Shown piece after piece: positions 43,147 through 54,363 of a DNA stretch of 64,000 nucleotides. Made by a program: the position numbers and the translations under genes. Numbering within the stretch: position 1 is the first letter of the stretch; every line of letters starts with the position of its first letter. Source of the DNA: Buxus sempervirens (Eukaryota; Streptophyta; Magnoliopsida; Buxales; Buxaceae); assembly GCA_947561395.2 (NCBI GenBank), contig OX387194.1, positions 11,952,048 through 12,016,047 on the forward strand, read 5' to 3'. The notes under the pieces were generated by a model. That model saw nothing but the letters and a program-made list of their open reading frames with translations. It was not told the origin of the DNA and did no database searches.

Positions 43147-44508
43147 TGTTGTGTTTTTCATTTTTAGAGGGCTCAAAATTTTGTCTTTTTGTGTTTGTCT
43201 TATGTGGGAATAATAGTCCCACATTAGAAGTTTATCAACACTTCCTTATGTTTATTAATAATGGTGTACACTAACGAGGTACAACCCCTAAAGTGAGATA
43301 CTATATATTGTGGTTGTGCTGATGTGCTTTTAAATCAACTGCGTGCGCACCGTCGCCTCCGCCTGTCCTGTCGGGCGGTGTGTGTGTGTGTGATTTAATA
43401 TTTCCCATTTAATATTTTATTTTATCTTAATGGGTCGACTCATGGGTTTAATTTTGGTTTAATGGGCCAACTCATGGGTTATTGTTTTTAACCGTTTTAA
43501 TAACATTATCAAACGATTTCTTTTATTTTAATCTGTTATTGAAACCTGTTTCGAAACCGTGCAAATGAATAGTCACACATGTTTCAGAACACGTACATTT
43601 TGGATTTCGTTTTTAAAAGGGAATATTGTGGGTTTGGGGTTTCTTATCTCTGTGAAAACAGAAACCCTCTCTTCACCCTCTCATCTCTTCTACTGCTAAA
43701 ACTTTGTGACACTACTGTTGTAGGTCGACTCATGGGTTTAATTTTGGTTTAATGGGCTGACTCATGGGTTATTATTTTTAACCGTTTTATTAACATTATC
43801 AAACGATTTGTTTTATTTTAATCCGTTATTGAAACCTGTTCCGAAACTGTACGAGTGAATAGTCACGCATGTTTCGAAACAAGTACATTTTGGATTTTGT
43901 TTTTAGAAGGGATATCATGGGTTTGGCTGCGAAAACAGAAACCTCTCTTCACCCTCTCATCTCTTCGTCCTCCTCTTCCACTACTAAAACTTTTGTGACA
44001 CTGCTGTTGTGGTTCGCCTGAGACCAGTATTTTCGTGCGGATTACTGGGAGAGGTTACTTACTGTTGAATTCTGGGAGCATTAGCTCCAAAACCCAACGC
44101 ACTGCAAATTCAATCTAAAAGGGGGTGCTAAAAGGCTTCAAGCACAAAGACTCTTCAATCTTGCCTCGGTTTTATATTTGGTAAGTCCTACTTTCGGTTC
44201 TATTATTCTCTATTCAATTTCTCTGTGTTTGTGATCTTGTTTCAAATCTGTCGTGTTTTAATTTCTGTATTCATCTTCTTTTGTTACCACTTGTCTTCAT
44301 CTCGTTTATATTTGTTCGCTTTCTATTTCTAATTTCATCTAAATCCAATCTGTCGTGTTTGTGATTGTGTTTCTATTCTTTATTCTTTGTTTGACATCTC
44401 ATGTTGCTGTTATTGTGTTTTATTTTATTGAGTTACCTTAAACCTAATTATTCTCTTTATTTCAAATCTCGTCAATTTAATATATCCATTGTCTAACATT
44501 GCTGTACC
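43147..44508 (+). repeat. copia-2 3' LTR, first part
   Basis: Starts TGTTGTGTTTTTC. Runs to the 8-bp GCTGTACC hit by the hAT element; the remainder is 47759-47856. Differs from the 5' LTR by an internal tandem duplication and many substitutions. Confidence 0.88.
43433..44012 (+). repeat. 290-bp tandem duplication within the copia-2 3' LTR
   Basis: The block starting GGTCGACTCATGGG at 43433 recurs from 43723, through GAAACCTGTT(T/C)CGAAAC and ACATTTTGGATTT. The 5' LTR has a single copy (from about 1077). The duplication therefore arose after insertion. Confidence 0.85.
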
Positions 44509-47500
44509 TAGGGATGAGCGGTGGGCCGGCCCAGCACGCCTGAGGCGTGCTCGAGCGGGTCGCGGGCCTGGCGGGCCACCAGGCCCGTTTTGCAGGGCCG
44601 AGCCCGCCGGGTCGGTGGGCCATACCCCTTTAATTTAAAAAAAATTCAAAAAAACTCAAAACAATCCCAAAAAATCACAGAAAATTTCTAAAAAATACTT
44701 TTATTATTCACAAAATTGTTTTACATATATTGGGATAGATTTTGCTCAAAAAAATATAAATTCATTAATTATCACAAGTACAATTACAACTTTGCAAAAA
44801 TTACATAATTACTTGAACAAATAATACTGCATCACTATAGTATAAGCACATACCAGCTAGGTTGGCACCCACTCATCTATATTTCATTTGCAATTTAAAA
44901 GAAACAAAAAAAAGAGAAAGTACAATTCCTATACTTTGATTACAAAAATTATAACAAAACTTAGACTACTCTGGTTGACTAAAATCAATATTCAAATCAT
45001 CAAAGTCTCCAGCAAGTTGATCATCTTCATATTCTTGATCTCTTAGTTCTGCTCTTAACCAATCTGTAAGACTGACACATACTTGCATCCTCTCCGGTGT
45101 TAATCTGCTCCTGTAGTCGTCTACGGTTCGTCCACCTGCGCTAAAAGCTGATTCCGATGCAACTGTGGACACCGGAACCGTTAGTAGATCACATGCCATG
45201 GCGGAAAGCACAGGATAATTAACCTGATTTTGCTTCCACCATGTCAAAATGTTAAAAGCATTATACTCTTCTATAGTATTGAAACTCATTGGGGGGCTTT
45301 CTAAATAAATCATTAATTCAGATGATCCCCCACTACTAGATGCTGGTTGTTTTCCCTTTCTTCTCCCACTTAAAAAATTCCAAAGGGAATTATCTGGTAG
45401 TGTTTGTTGGGTTCGCGTATGACGTTGTATGCTACTACTAGTATCGTATTCACAAAAAAGTTTTTCTAATAGGGTTCTTATTTTACGTATATCTATTTGA
45501 AAAGTATAATTCATATTCTCATTTATTCCATCTATTAAGTCTTCAACTCCTAATTTAATCCTAGGGTCCATTGTAGTAGCTAAACAATATAAATTAGGCA
45601 TCTCTTGCCAATATTTTAAAATTTTAGCTTCCATTGCAGGGATAATTTCCTTAGAAATGGGTACATTTCTATATTGTTTAAAACAAATACTTATTTGATA
45701 TAAACAAGCTACAATACTTGGGGATGTTGGGTAATAAACCGTTGATAAATATCTTGTTGCATCATAAAAAACTTTTAAAAAATCTCTTAAAATTTCGGCT
45801 ATTTGCCAATCAAGATCCTCTAATTCACTTTCAGGCATTTTAGTTTTATAAAATATTGCAAGTTCTTATTTTAATTCTAGTGCAACTTCTAGCATTAAAT
45901 ATGTTGAGTTTCACCTATGTTCAACATCTAGGGTAATTTTTTTATATTGCTTTCCTAAAGTTTCACAACAATATTTAAATTCTCTAGCGGTTGTGCTAGA
46001 TTGTTTTATATATCTTACTGCATCTCTAATATTTATTAAATGATGTTGAACAATTTTTAATCCATCTTGCACAACTAAATTAAGGATGTGACAAGCACAC
46101 TTAACATGAAATAAACTTCCATCTATATTTAAGTTTAATTGTTGTCTTAATATTCCTACTGCAACATTATTAGCACTTGCATTATCAAGTGCTAGAGCCA
46201 TTATTTTATTGTGTATTTTATAATTTCTTAGATTTCTACTTATAGCATTTGATATATTTAGTCCAGTATGGCTAGAATCTAGTGGTTCAAAAGTTATTAT
46301 TCCTTTTTCCATATTCCAATTTTCATCAATATAATGTGCAGTTATAGCTAAATAACTTATTTGTTGTCTACTTGTCCAAATATCTGAGGTTAAAGCTATC
46401 TTAAAGGTATTGTTTAAAAAAGTTTCTATTAATACAGTTTTCATTTTTCCATATAATTTTATAGCATCCTTTCTTAAAGTGTGGCGTGAAAAAGGTTTAA
46501 ATTGTGGTGCTAAATATTTAGTTATTAAACGGTTAAATCTTTTAGAATCTATTAATCTAAAGGGTAATTCTTCTTGAATTACCCACTTTACTATTTCAAG
46601 CCTAGTTTCTTCTTGATTAAAAACAAAATTACTCATAGTAACACTACTAATAGAAATTTGGGTTTCCCTAGGGTCAATTTGGCCATGTTTTGGAAGGCAT
46701 TTCTGCAAATTCCGTTGCAAGTGGCCTGTACCACCTTTTCCTTTACAACTAAATTTTTTTTTGCAATGGTTACACACTGCCTTCTCTTCACTCCCTACAT
46801 TTTGAATTGTAAAATTGAGCCAAACACCGGAGGTTCTACTCCTCTTGGTGCTCCTAGGTGATAGGGAAGACGATCCCATATCTTGCGAAGGCAATTCAGT
46901 TTCAAGATCTTGGATGGGAGGGTCATTATATTGGGGTTTGGTTATATCATCAGAAAATGTTGAGTCAGAAAGGGGTCTAAGATATTCCCTTTCTTCAGTG
47001 TCAAAAAACATAGGATACCTAGGGTCCATTATCAAATTTTTGGAAAAAAAATTCTTAATAAATAATATTATAATAAATATTTGGTGATACTAATTTATAA
47101 GAAAGGTAGAAGGAGAGACTTACTTATAATAATAATATTTATACTAATTTTAAAATCGAAAAATTAAATAGAAGAATACCTCTTTAGAATAAATCTTGAA
47201 CTTTGCAATTGAAGCCTTCAACCTCCAGAGTCCAATTTCCCACTTCTGATGCTTGAACAATTAGAAGAGATCGAGTATCACCAATTTCCAATTACAACAA
47301 TTAAAGCAAAGAAACTATTTGATAATCAATTAGAAGAGAGTAGGAGATTGTAGAAGAGGTGTGGTTTGGAGTGGGAAAATGAGTGGCTATTTATAGAAAA
47401 TTAAAAGTGGCTTTTTACCACCTCTACCCTTCAATATGACTGTTATTTTGCAGTTGGAATGGTAGAAAAGGTCTTTTAATCATCAATTACAACTATAGCC

Positions 47501-47750
47501 CCCCAATATAGTTGTTATATGGCTGTTGGGGGGTAAAATGGGCATAAAAGTGGCTAAAACCCACTTTTATGGAGGGAAAAAAGAGCGGCTAGCTCTCTGG
47601 TGGGCCGGCCCGCGTGCCTGCCGTTGGGGCGTGCCCAGCAGGCCGGCGCGTGGGCCAGCCCACCTGGGCACACGCACGCCCGCGCCGCGCACGGGCCCGC
47701 TTGCCCTGGCGTGCTGTGCTTGGGCCGGCACGACCCAATACTCATCCCTA
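44509..47750 (-). mobile_element. hAT transposon (Ac-like)
   Basis: 3242 bp with perfect 10-bp terminal inverted repeats TAGGGATGAG / CTCATCCCTA and a perfect 8-bp duplication GCTGTACC (44501-44508, 47751-47758). Subterminal regions are rich in GGGCCGGCC / GGCCCG motifs. It encodes one transposase gene on the minus strand. Confidence 0.95.
44966..47035 (-). pseudogene. hAT transposase with two in-frame stop codons
   Basis: A single 690-codon frame from ATG 47035 to the stop at 44966, interrupted only by TGA at 45911-45913 and TAA at 45866-45868. The TGA replaces the expected Trp in the (R)WNSTY motif; the rest is collinear with the family. The N-terminal BED zinc finger is at about residues 70-115 (VWLNFTIQN, CNHCKKKFSCKGKGGTGHLQ). 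The RNase H-like core includes LTSDIWTS and ALDNASANN. The C-terminal dimerisation region has PVSTVASESAFSAGGRTVDD and RLTPERMQVCVSLTDWL. A full-length protein is not expected, but the decay is slight. A spliced form avoiding the stops is possible but not supported by obvious sites. Confidence 0.92.
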
Positions 47751-47861
47751 GCTGTACCAAACCATTTTCTCTTTTCCTTTTGTAAATTTTTTTTTCTTGC
47801 ATGCCTTTGAAATTGGTTGTTGGTGAATATCAGTCCTTTAAGAAATATTATTAAAAAATTC

Positions 47862-48245
47862 AACAAAGGATACCATTAGGGTTGGTGGTAATTACAGCCC
47901 TTGAAGCATTAGCTCAAAGACTTGGATTTTGAACCTCTCCTAATGAATCAAAAAGAGTTGCACCATATAGTATACATGGCTAATCCATATGATTTTTCTT
48001 AAATGGACGGCTTAGATTGATCAAATCATAATCTACTTGACAAAAATGATAATGTCTCAAGAACAAATTGAAAAGCTTCTCGCCAAAAGATATATATTTT
48101 TTTTTATATTAATTTTTGTATCGTACAAAATGTCAAAAAGAACTAAAAAGCAAAAAGTAATGGATTCTTGCAAAAGATATTGTACAGCGCCGGTACATGA
48201 TGGCCTATGATTCCCAGATCCCTTCTTCACCCGACCTTCTTATCT
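47862..48245. other. Spacer between the nest and the reticulon gene
   Basis: Downstream region (probable 3' UTR and terminator) of the reticulon gene. No other gene is seen. A stretch at about 47880-47935 with TTTTGAACCTCTCC could be a tRNA-derived repeat remnant. Confidence 0.5.
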
Positions 48246-51200
48246 TTATCTCCCTTCTACTCTATCCTCTACTGCCACATCATCTTTTTCCCAATCTTCC
48301 TTTATCAACGGTGGTTGCTGATAATATCGGACGGCCACGATTAAAACGGGTACTGCAAATGATAGTTATGTGAGGCACATTAACAAAAATAAACTTAATT
48401 TCTCAAACAGCTCCCGCTTCATTCTCCCAAATGACAAATATGTCCTACCTGCCCACACGCGAGCTCCCATCGAACACAAACTCCACACGAGGGTAAAAAT
48501 GGTAGCCCCAACGGCTTCCTTTTGCAAGCATGTCTCCCATGCATCACCAACCCGTCCAACACAATGTTTACCTGCATGTAGCGGGCCCACATTTTAATAA
48601 CAAAGTCAATCCAACAACGGATATGATTACAGAATAAGATCTTCGCATTTCACTTGGGATGCTCTTATAATAGGATCCAGTATTATTAAGCAATCAATCA
48701 CTAATTCATCATTACTACAAGAATCAGACCACATAATTAGATGGGTCCTACTCCAAATATCCTAATTTCACTTTTGACCAACCTTTTCTTTTCCTTTCTT
48801 CCTGTACTATGACTCATTTGACCAAGGGCACAATTGTCAATTCACCTTAAGTTAGTAAGAGGAAAATGCTAGGCTATATATATATATATATCACCTACAG
48901 CAAAAACAAAATAAACCCAAAAAAAAAAAAAATCATGCAGCACCATCCAACAAAGCTTGTCATTGACCCACAAAACCAAAAAAAAAAAATTCAATAATTA
49001 ATGGGTGTACAAGCTCTCCATTGACAAGCTCAAATGGGGTTTGTATCATCTACAGCACATATCTCATTTACAGCCCTACACTAAGATACACAGGTGTGAT
49101 GTCCACAGAATATTTACTTGGTTGGACAATATTGTCTGCAGCAAATAAATAAATAAATTATGCAACAGTAAACATATGATTGCCCCTGAAGCTTAAAGAG
49201 AAAAATCAAGGGCCACTGAGGTCCACATGTCTTGATAATTTTTTTAAATTTTGAAGAGCCAAGCACATGTTTGCTGCAGCCTCTTTGGACATTAGGTAAG
49301 TGAAATTGTTTTCACCAGCAAATCTGTTTAGGGTCCCACACCATTTATAATGTGTTCATCTTTGGATATGGTGAAGGCAAAAGTGACAAAAGAAAGCACA
49401 TCATCAATAAATGCTACAAGATTCCAATCATTTTTACCTTTGAAAATTAACTGGGTGCAGTAAGAAGAGCAGAGTCTTGGTACTGTAAAAACTCCAAAAA
49501 AACCTGAAAGGTAAGGATGGCAAAATGTTAGTAACAAATAACAATCAAAAGGTTCTTAGTGTTAAAATAGTACTAAGGGTGCTTCCTTTCTCATCCATCC
49601 TTGTTTCTAAGCAAAATTTGGGTATGAACTTCTTATTCACCCCTTTTTCTTGAAAAGGGAATTGCTAGAAACAAGTAATTTCATCTTCTGCAATTATAAT
49701 TTTTTTCTTTTAGAATTTCAAAAAATATATAATGACGAGATTTAGCTTTCATGTTAACTAGTTTAACTTACCAAGTTTAGCCATCTTCCAAATGGTTATG
49801 GAGCTTCCGCACCGGGCCAAAACAAACATCAAAATGGCTAACTGTCATTTTTCACAGGTTCATAATGTTAGCCAAGTCATTAATGGCATAAAATAACAAT
49901 GAAATTCCAGAACCTAAGAAGCAAAGCATTTGGTGCACCTGCTATCATGTCTGTTCACAGAAGAATTTTGTAGTCTAATTAATTCTTCATTTATGTCATT
50001 ATCACTGATGTAGTTTCATGCTAACTTCACATGCAAACCCTTTAAAACATTTGAATTCATTTTTCTTATTATTTAGTCATGTTCTAGCTTTAAAGATTTT
50101 ATGGAATTCAAAGTTATTTCCTCCATTTTTTTTTCTGAGTTTTTTGGTAAGTTCTGTTTGATGGTGATCATATGCTGTTTATTTGAAAATCAATTATAAA
50201 CAAGAACAAAAAATAATTGTTAATGTAAATATTTAGTAAATGATTATAATTAGGAACAAAAAACAAAATATTGAAGAAAAAGGACCAAAGGGGGAAGGGG
50301 AGTGGGGGTTGAGGAAAATTACCTTCATTGTAGTTGTGGGGTCACCAGATAGTATACCCCTGAGTTTCAAGAGGACCTCATTGAACCAAGGAAGAATCAA
50401 CTTCAGTAACCTAATTGCTTCTTCTTCTCCCACCAAGTTTATGTGATTTGATTCATCTATATCTGTGTCTCCACTGATGTGGTTTTGCAGAAAATAAGAA
50501 GGAAATGATAAGAAATATAAATGTAGCAAAATTTTGTCTTTCTTTTTCCTTTTAAAAAAAAAATTTGATGATGGAATATGGAAAGTTACCTGCAGATAAT
50601 GGATCTGTAGAGAGACATTGCAGACAGATATAGAAGGCCCATATAGGAAATTGCAGAAATTAAGCTGTAAAAAAAAAGGAAAGATCAATAGTGTTTTTGT
50701 TTTAAAACAGTAAGCCAGTGAAGAGAAGTCAGTTCTTTTGGTAGTTTTTTATTACCTTAAGTTGAAATCTTCAATGAAGGAAGAAAAGAGCAGGATAAAT
50801 GATCCAAGTCCAAACACAAATGCTGTTTTGGGTATATCTCTCCACATTACCAAGTCCACTGAATAGATATGCAGAGATCAAAGGCCAAATATAAAATTAG
50901 GAACTTTAACCTCAAAAGGTTAAGAATTGAAACTATAGAATCTGATTCATAAATCAAAACTCACCAGTGCTTTGTAGTCTGTTTTGGATTGCTTGGATTT
51001 TCTTGTGTTCCTCTTCAACTGCAACTGCAACTGAAAGTAGACGATTGAGGTAAAAATATTGTAATAATACAAAAGCAAAAACCAAAACATTGTGTTCTAT
51101 TCTAAAAACTCTTACCAGGAGATGGTTCTGTGAGACTTGGATTAGCTACGGGATGATCTATAACAGGAGGAGGCTGCTTTTGCACATTTGATGAGATTGG

Positions 51201-53207
51201 CACTGGTTTTTCATGGGTATGAACTTTCTTCTCCTCCAACACAACCTGTTTGGGCTTCTGCTCTGTTATGTTGATTTCTTTCACATCGAAGCTTTTCTTC
51301 TCCACCTCCATTTCAAAGCTTCCTTTCTTCTTATCTTCTCCATTATCACCATTTTCATTCTGGACTACTTTCCGGGGTGATGAGATCTGACCCACATTTG
51401 TCAAACTGCTCAACATTCTCTTCTCCTTACAGTCACCAAATTCTTTGCAACCATCATCAGTCCTCTTTATCTGAATTAGTTTCCTTTCATATCCTTCCAG
51501 TGGCATTTCAATATCCTCACATGTTTCATCAGAAAATCTAGTCCATCTTGTCTTCCTCCTATGAATTCGAGTTCTTTCACTGTCAGAATTTTTTTTCAAC
51601 TCAGATCTTGCTCTCCTTATCTGAATTGGTTTTGTTTCAATTCTATCAACAGACACTCCAAGATCCTTCAATGTCTCCTTGGATGGTCCGTTCGACTCTG
51701 AACTCTTCTTCAATGCTTGGGTTGATTTTCTTTCCATACCATCCGGAGACACCCCAGGATCCTTCATTGTCTCATCAGAAAACCCATTCAAGTCAGAGCT
51801 CTTCTTCAATACTTGAATTGGGTTTCTTTCAGTTCCATTCTCAGACACCTCAAGATCCTTAAAGGGCTCATCAGAAAATCTATTCCACTTTGATCTATCC
51901 TTCCTTACCTGAATTGGATTCTTCTCTATTTCATCAACAGACTCACTAAACACATGTTCTTCAGAACCTTCATTCCTTTTCTGAACTGTGTTTCTTTCAT
52001 TTCCATCAAGACAGGCTTCAAATTCCTTTGAGGACTGATCATAAAATCTATTCGAATTCGATCTCGCCTCTCTGCTCTGAATTGGGCTTTTCACAGTTTC
52101 ATCAACACACACACTAAGCTCCTCACAAGGCTCTGCACAAACTTCACGCGCTTCAGAGCTTGAATTCTTCATCTGAATTGTTCTTTCAGCTCCTTCAATA
52201 GACACTTCGAGATCCTTCAAGGAATCAATAGAAAATCTATTCCACTTTGATCTCGGCTTCCTTATTCGAATTGGGATTTTCTCATTTTCATCAACAGAAA
52301 CTCTAGCAAGCTCTCTAGCAAGCTCCTCAAAAACATCGTGTTCTTCAGAGCATGTCTTCCCAGATTGAATTGGGTTTTTTTCAGTTCCATCAACAGACAC
52401 TTCAAAATCCTTAAATGAATCATAAGAACATCTATTCCATTTCAATCTCGTCTTCCTTTTCTGAATTGGGCTTTCCTCAACTTCATCAACAGACACATTC
52501 CGCACCTCACAAGACTGATCACCACAAGCCTCATGTGCTTCAGAGCTTGTTTCCCTCATTTCAGTTCCATCGACAGCCACTTCGAGATTCTTAAGGGACT
52601 CAACGGAAAATCTATTCCACCTCGATCTCGGCTTCCCTTTTTGAATTGGGGTTTTCTCGATTCCATCAACAGCCACACTAAGCTCCTCACGAGATTCACC
52701 ACAAGCTTCAGTTGCTTCAGAGCTTGTCATCCTCATCTGAATTGGGTTTTCCCCAATTCCATCATCGGACTCACTCAGTTCCTCACAGGACTCATCAGAA
52801 ACTCCATCAGCCTCAGATCTTTCCCTCCTCATTCGAATGGGGTTTGTGCAAATTCCCTCAAAAGACTCAGTTCTCCACGTCTTCCTCCTCCCACTCACCC
52901 AAACACCACCCTCAGTTCGTTTCAACCCCCTGGAAGCAGAAAATTCACCATTCCCACCCTCTTCAGAATTCTCTAAACCATTAAACACCTTGATCCCACC
53001 GCTCACTTCGTCAACCTTCATTCTACTCTCCCAAACAGAACCTGCAACGACACCATTTCTTCTCCCTGACCCCATCCTTAGCACTTCCATCCCCTCCTTT
53101 TTTTCTCCCTCTCCCCGCCTCACGACAATGACTGCACAGCGCAATTGCAAGAAAACAAGCTCTGGGATGAGAAACCTTGGATTCCTTGTCGAAGAGTGAG
53201 CGCTCAA
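48246..53207 (-). CDS. RTNLB: Reticulon-like protein (plant RTNLB family) with a long repetitive N-terminal extension
   Basis: Nine exons with GT/AG borders: 53207-51116, 51030-50965, 50858-50756, 50664-50590, 50473-50323, 49841-49772, 49503-49438, 48571-48449 and 48352-48246. Together they encode 950 residues (911 if translation starts at the second Met, 53090, whose context MEVLRMGSGRRN looks more native). Exons 3-9 form the reticulon domain: VDLVMWRDIPKTAFVFGLG, LISAISYMGLLYLSAM, GEEEAIRLLKLILPWFNEVL, LRGILSGDPTTTMK, ARCGSSITIWKMAKLGFFGV, AVGATIFTLVWSLCSM and the terminal VAVRYYQQ. Such proteins insert hairpins in ER membranes and shape tubules. Exon 1 encodes about 15 charged units of roughly 32 residues, with no known domain. 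The large extension fits the RTNLB17/18/21 type. The gene lies just upstream (in its own direction) of the transposon nest. Confidence 0.9.
48875..48892. repeat. TA microsatellite in the last long intron of the reticulon gene
   Basis: Run of alternating TA within the intron between exons 7 and 8 (48572-49437), followed by A-rich stretches. Nothing else is recognised in that intron. Confidence 0.8.
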
Positions 53208-53935
53208 GATAATTTCCTTCTGTTCCTGCAGGATTAAGAGAGAAGAAGAGGATAGATTTGGTGGGGTTGAGTGTTTACGTTGGGTTGCCGATTCCTTCTT
53301 TCTGAATCAGAGAATCTCTGCGACTAGCCCTGTTCTTGATGGAAAATTGGACTGTTCTGGATCACCAGGCGACTGATTTGGACAATTTGTTAATATGGTA
53401 CGGGGACACAGTATGTGGATTCGTGAATGACAGCCATGCCAAAGGGATATTTGCTGCTGTAATGCCGTGTATGTACAGTTCAGCTCACTTTCTTTACATA
53501 GCTGTTAAAGATGTTAAATTATTAGTAAAAGAATAATAATTTTTATTACAGGGGCATTTATTTATTTATTTGCTTTTTGACAAAATTATAGTTGCCTCCC
53601 TCATGTTTTTCAAATAACATTGGCCTCTTGGGATTCTGTCGGTTGTAACATTTACCTCCCCTGTCAAATGAGAAATGACAACAAAATGGTTAATTGGATT
53701 TGTTGATTTTTATTAGGTGGGATTGTTTTAAAATGCCCCAGCTAAACATATCTAATTACATTAATTCAAATATCGATAAGAAAACAGGTAACTACCTTAA
53801 ACATGTTTCGCTGTAACAACACAAATTTGAACATAAAAAACTATCCGTCCAATAAGAAAGGCATGCGATCTATTTAAAGTGAGTTGTTTATCTAAGTGGG
53901 CCCCACAAATTAGTTACGCACGTAATGCGTACAGT
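53208..53935. other. Upstream region of the reticulon gene
   Basis: Probable 5' UTR and promoter. A short plus-strand ORF at 53336-53536 has no recognisable domain. No canonical TATA box could be assigned with confidence. Confidence 0.45.
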
Positions 53936-54143
53936 TCTCTAGTTATATATAACCAGAATAGGTCATTTGGGAATCATTCCAACAACTATAAATGACTTTC
54001 CCAAAAAGCCCTTACAGTTCATTGTACAGGCATCCAAAATAGAGGGTTAAAATAGTCAAAACTCTGCCTATTCACTTAAAATCTGAGCAGTTCCAAAATT
54101 GTTCCCTCCCACTATGTGTATTATTGCACGTGCACTCCGCTAG
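53936..54143 (+). mobile_element. Short non-autonomous Helitron (tandem pair 1, first)
   Basis: Starts TCTCTAGTTATATATAACC and ends GCACGTGCACTCCGCTAG followed by T, the CTRR-type 3' end of Helitrons with a short hairpin region before it. Inner words (AGCCCTTACA, GGGTTAAAATAGTCAAAA) match the other copies here. No Rep/helicase. Confidence 0.7.
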
Positions 54144-54363
54144 TCTCTACTATATATAAAGCGAGGTGCTCCCTTGGGAAGTGTGCTAAGCAAAATATTC
54201 ATATTTCCACAATAGCCCTTATACATTCACAACCAATATTTATCAATAAAAGGGTACAATGGTCAAAAGCGTCCCAAATTTCCTAAAACTTAACGATCCG
54301 TTTTAAAACCGCTCCCTTCCTTTTTTATAATGTGCGTGCAGTACTGCACGTGGGCCCTGCTAG
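54144..54363 (+). mobile_element. Short non-autonomous Helitron (tandem pair 1, second)
   Basis: Begins TCTCTACTATATATAAAGCG directly after the CTAG of the preceding copy. It ends with the 14-bp palindrome GTGCAGTACTGCAC, then GTGGGCCCTGCTAG and T. This is a textbook Helitron 3' end. Confidence 0.85.

Larger units (their letters stand above)
799..47856 (+). mobile_element. copia-2: outermost Ty1/copia element containing the whole nest
   Basis: This LTR retrotransposon is flanked by AATTC at 794-798 and 47857-47861. The 5' LTR begins at 799 (TATTGTG, presumably from TGTTGTG), stops at about 1866 where a LINE is inserted, and resumes for its last 80 or so bases up to 38660 (ends TTAACA). The coding region lies at 38786-42589. 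The 3' LTR starts at 43147 after a purine-rich tract, is split by a hAT element at 44509-47750, and ends at 47856. The LTRs have diverged visibly and the coding frame carries several stops, so the element is old and inactive. Without nested insertions it would be roughly 7 kb. Confidence 0.85.

Noticed and set aside
47526-47866. Pro/Ala/Arg-rich ORFs at the hAT end
   Set aside because: Produced by GC-rich subterminal repeats of the hAT element.
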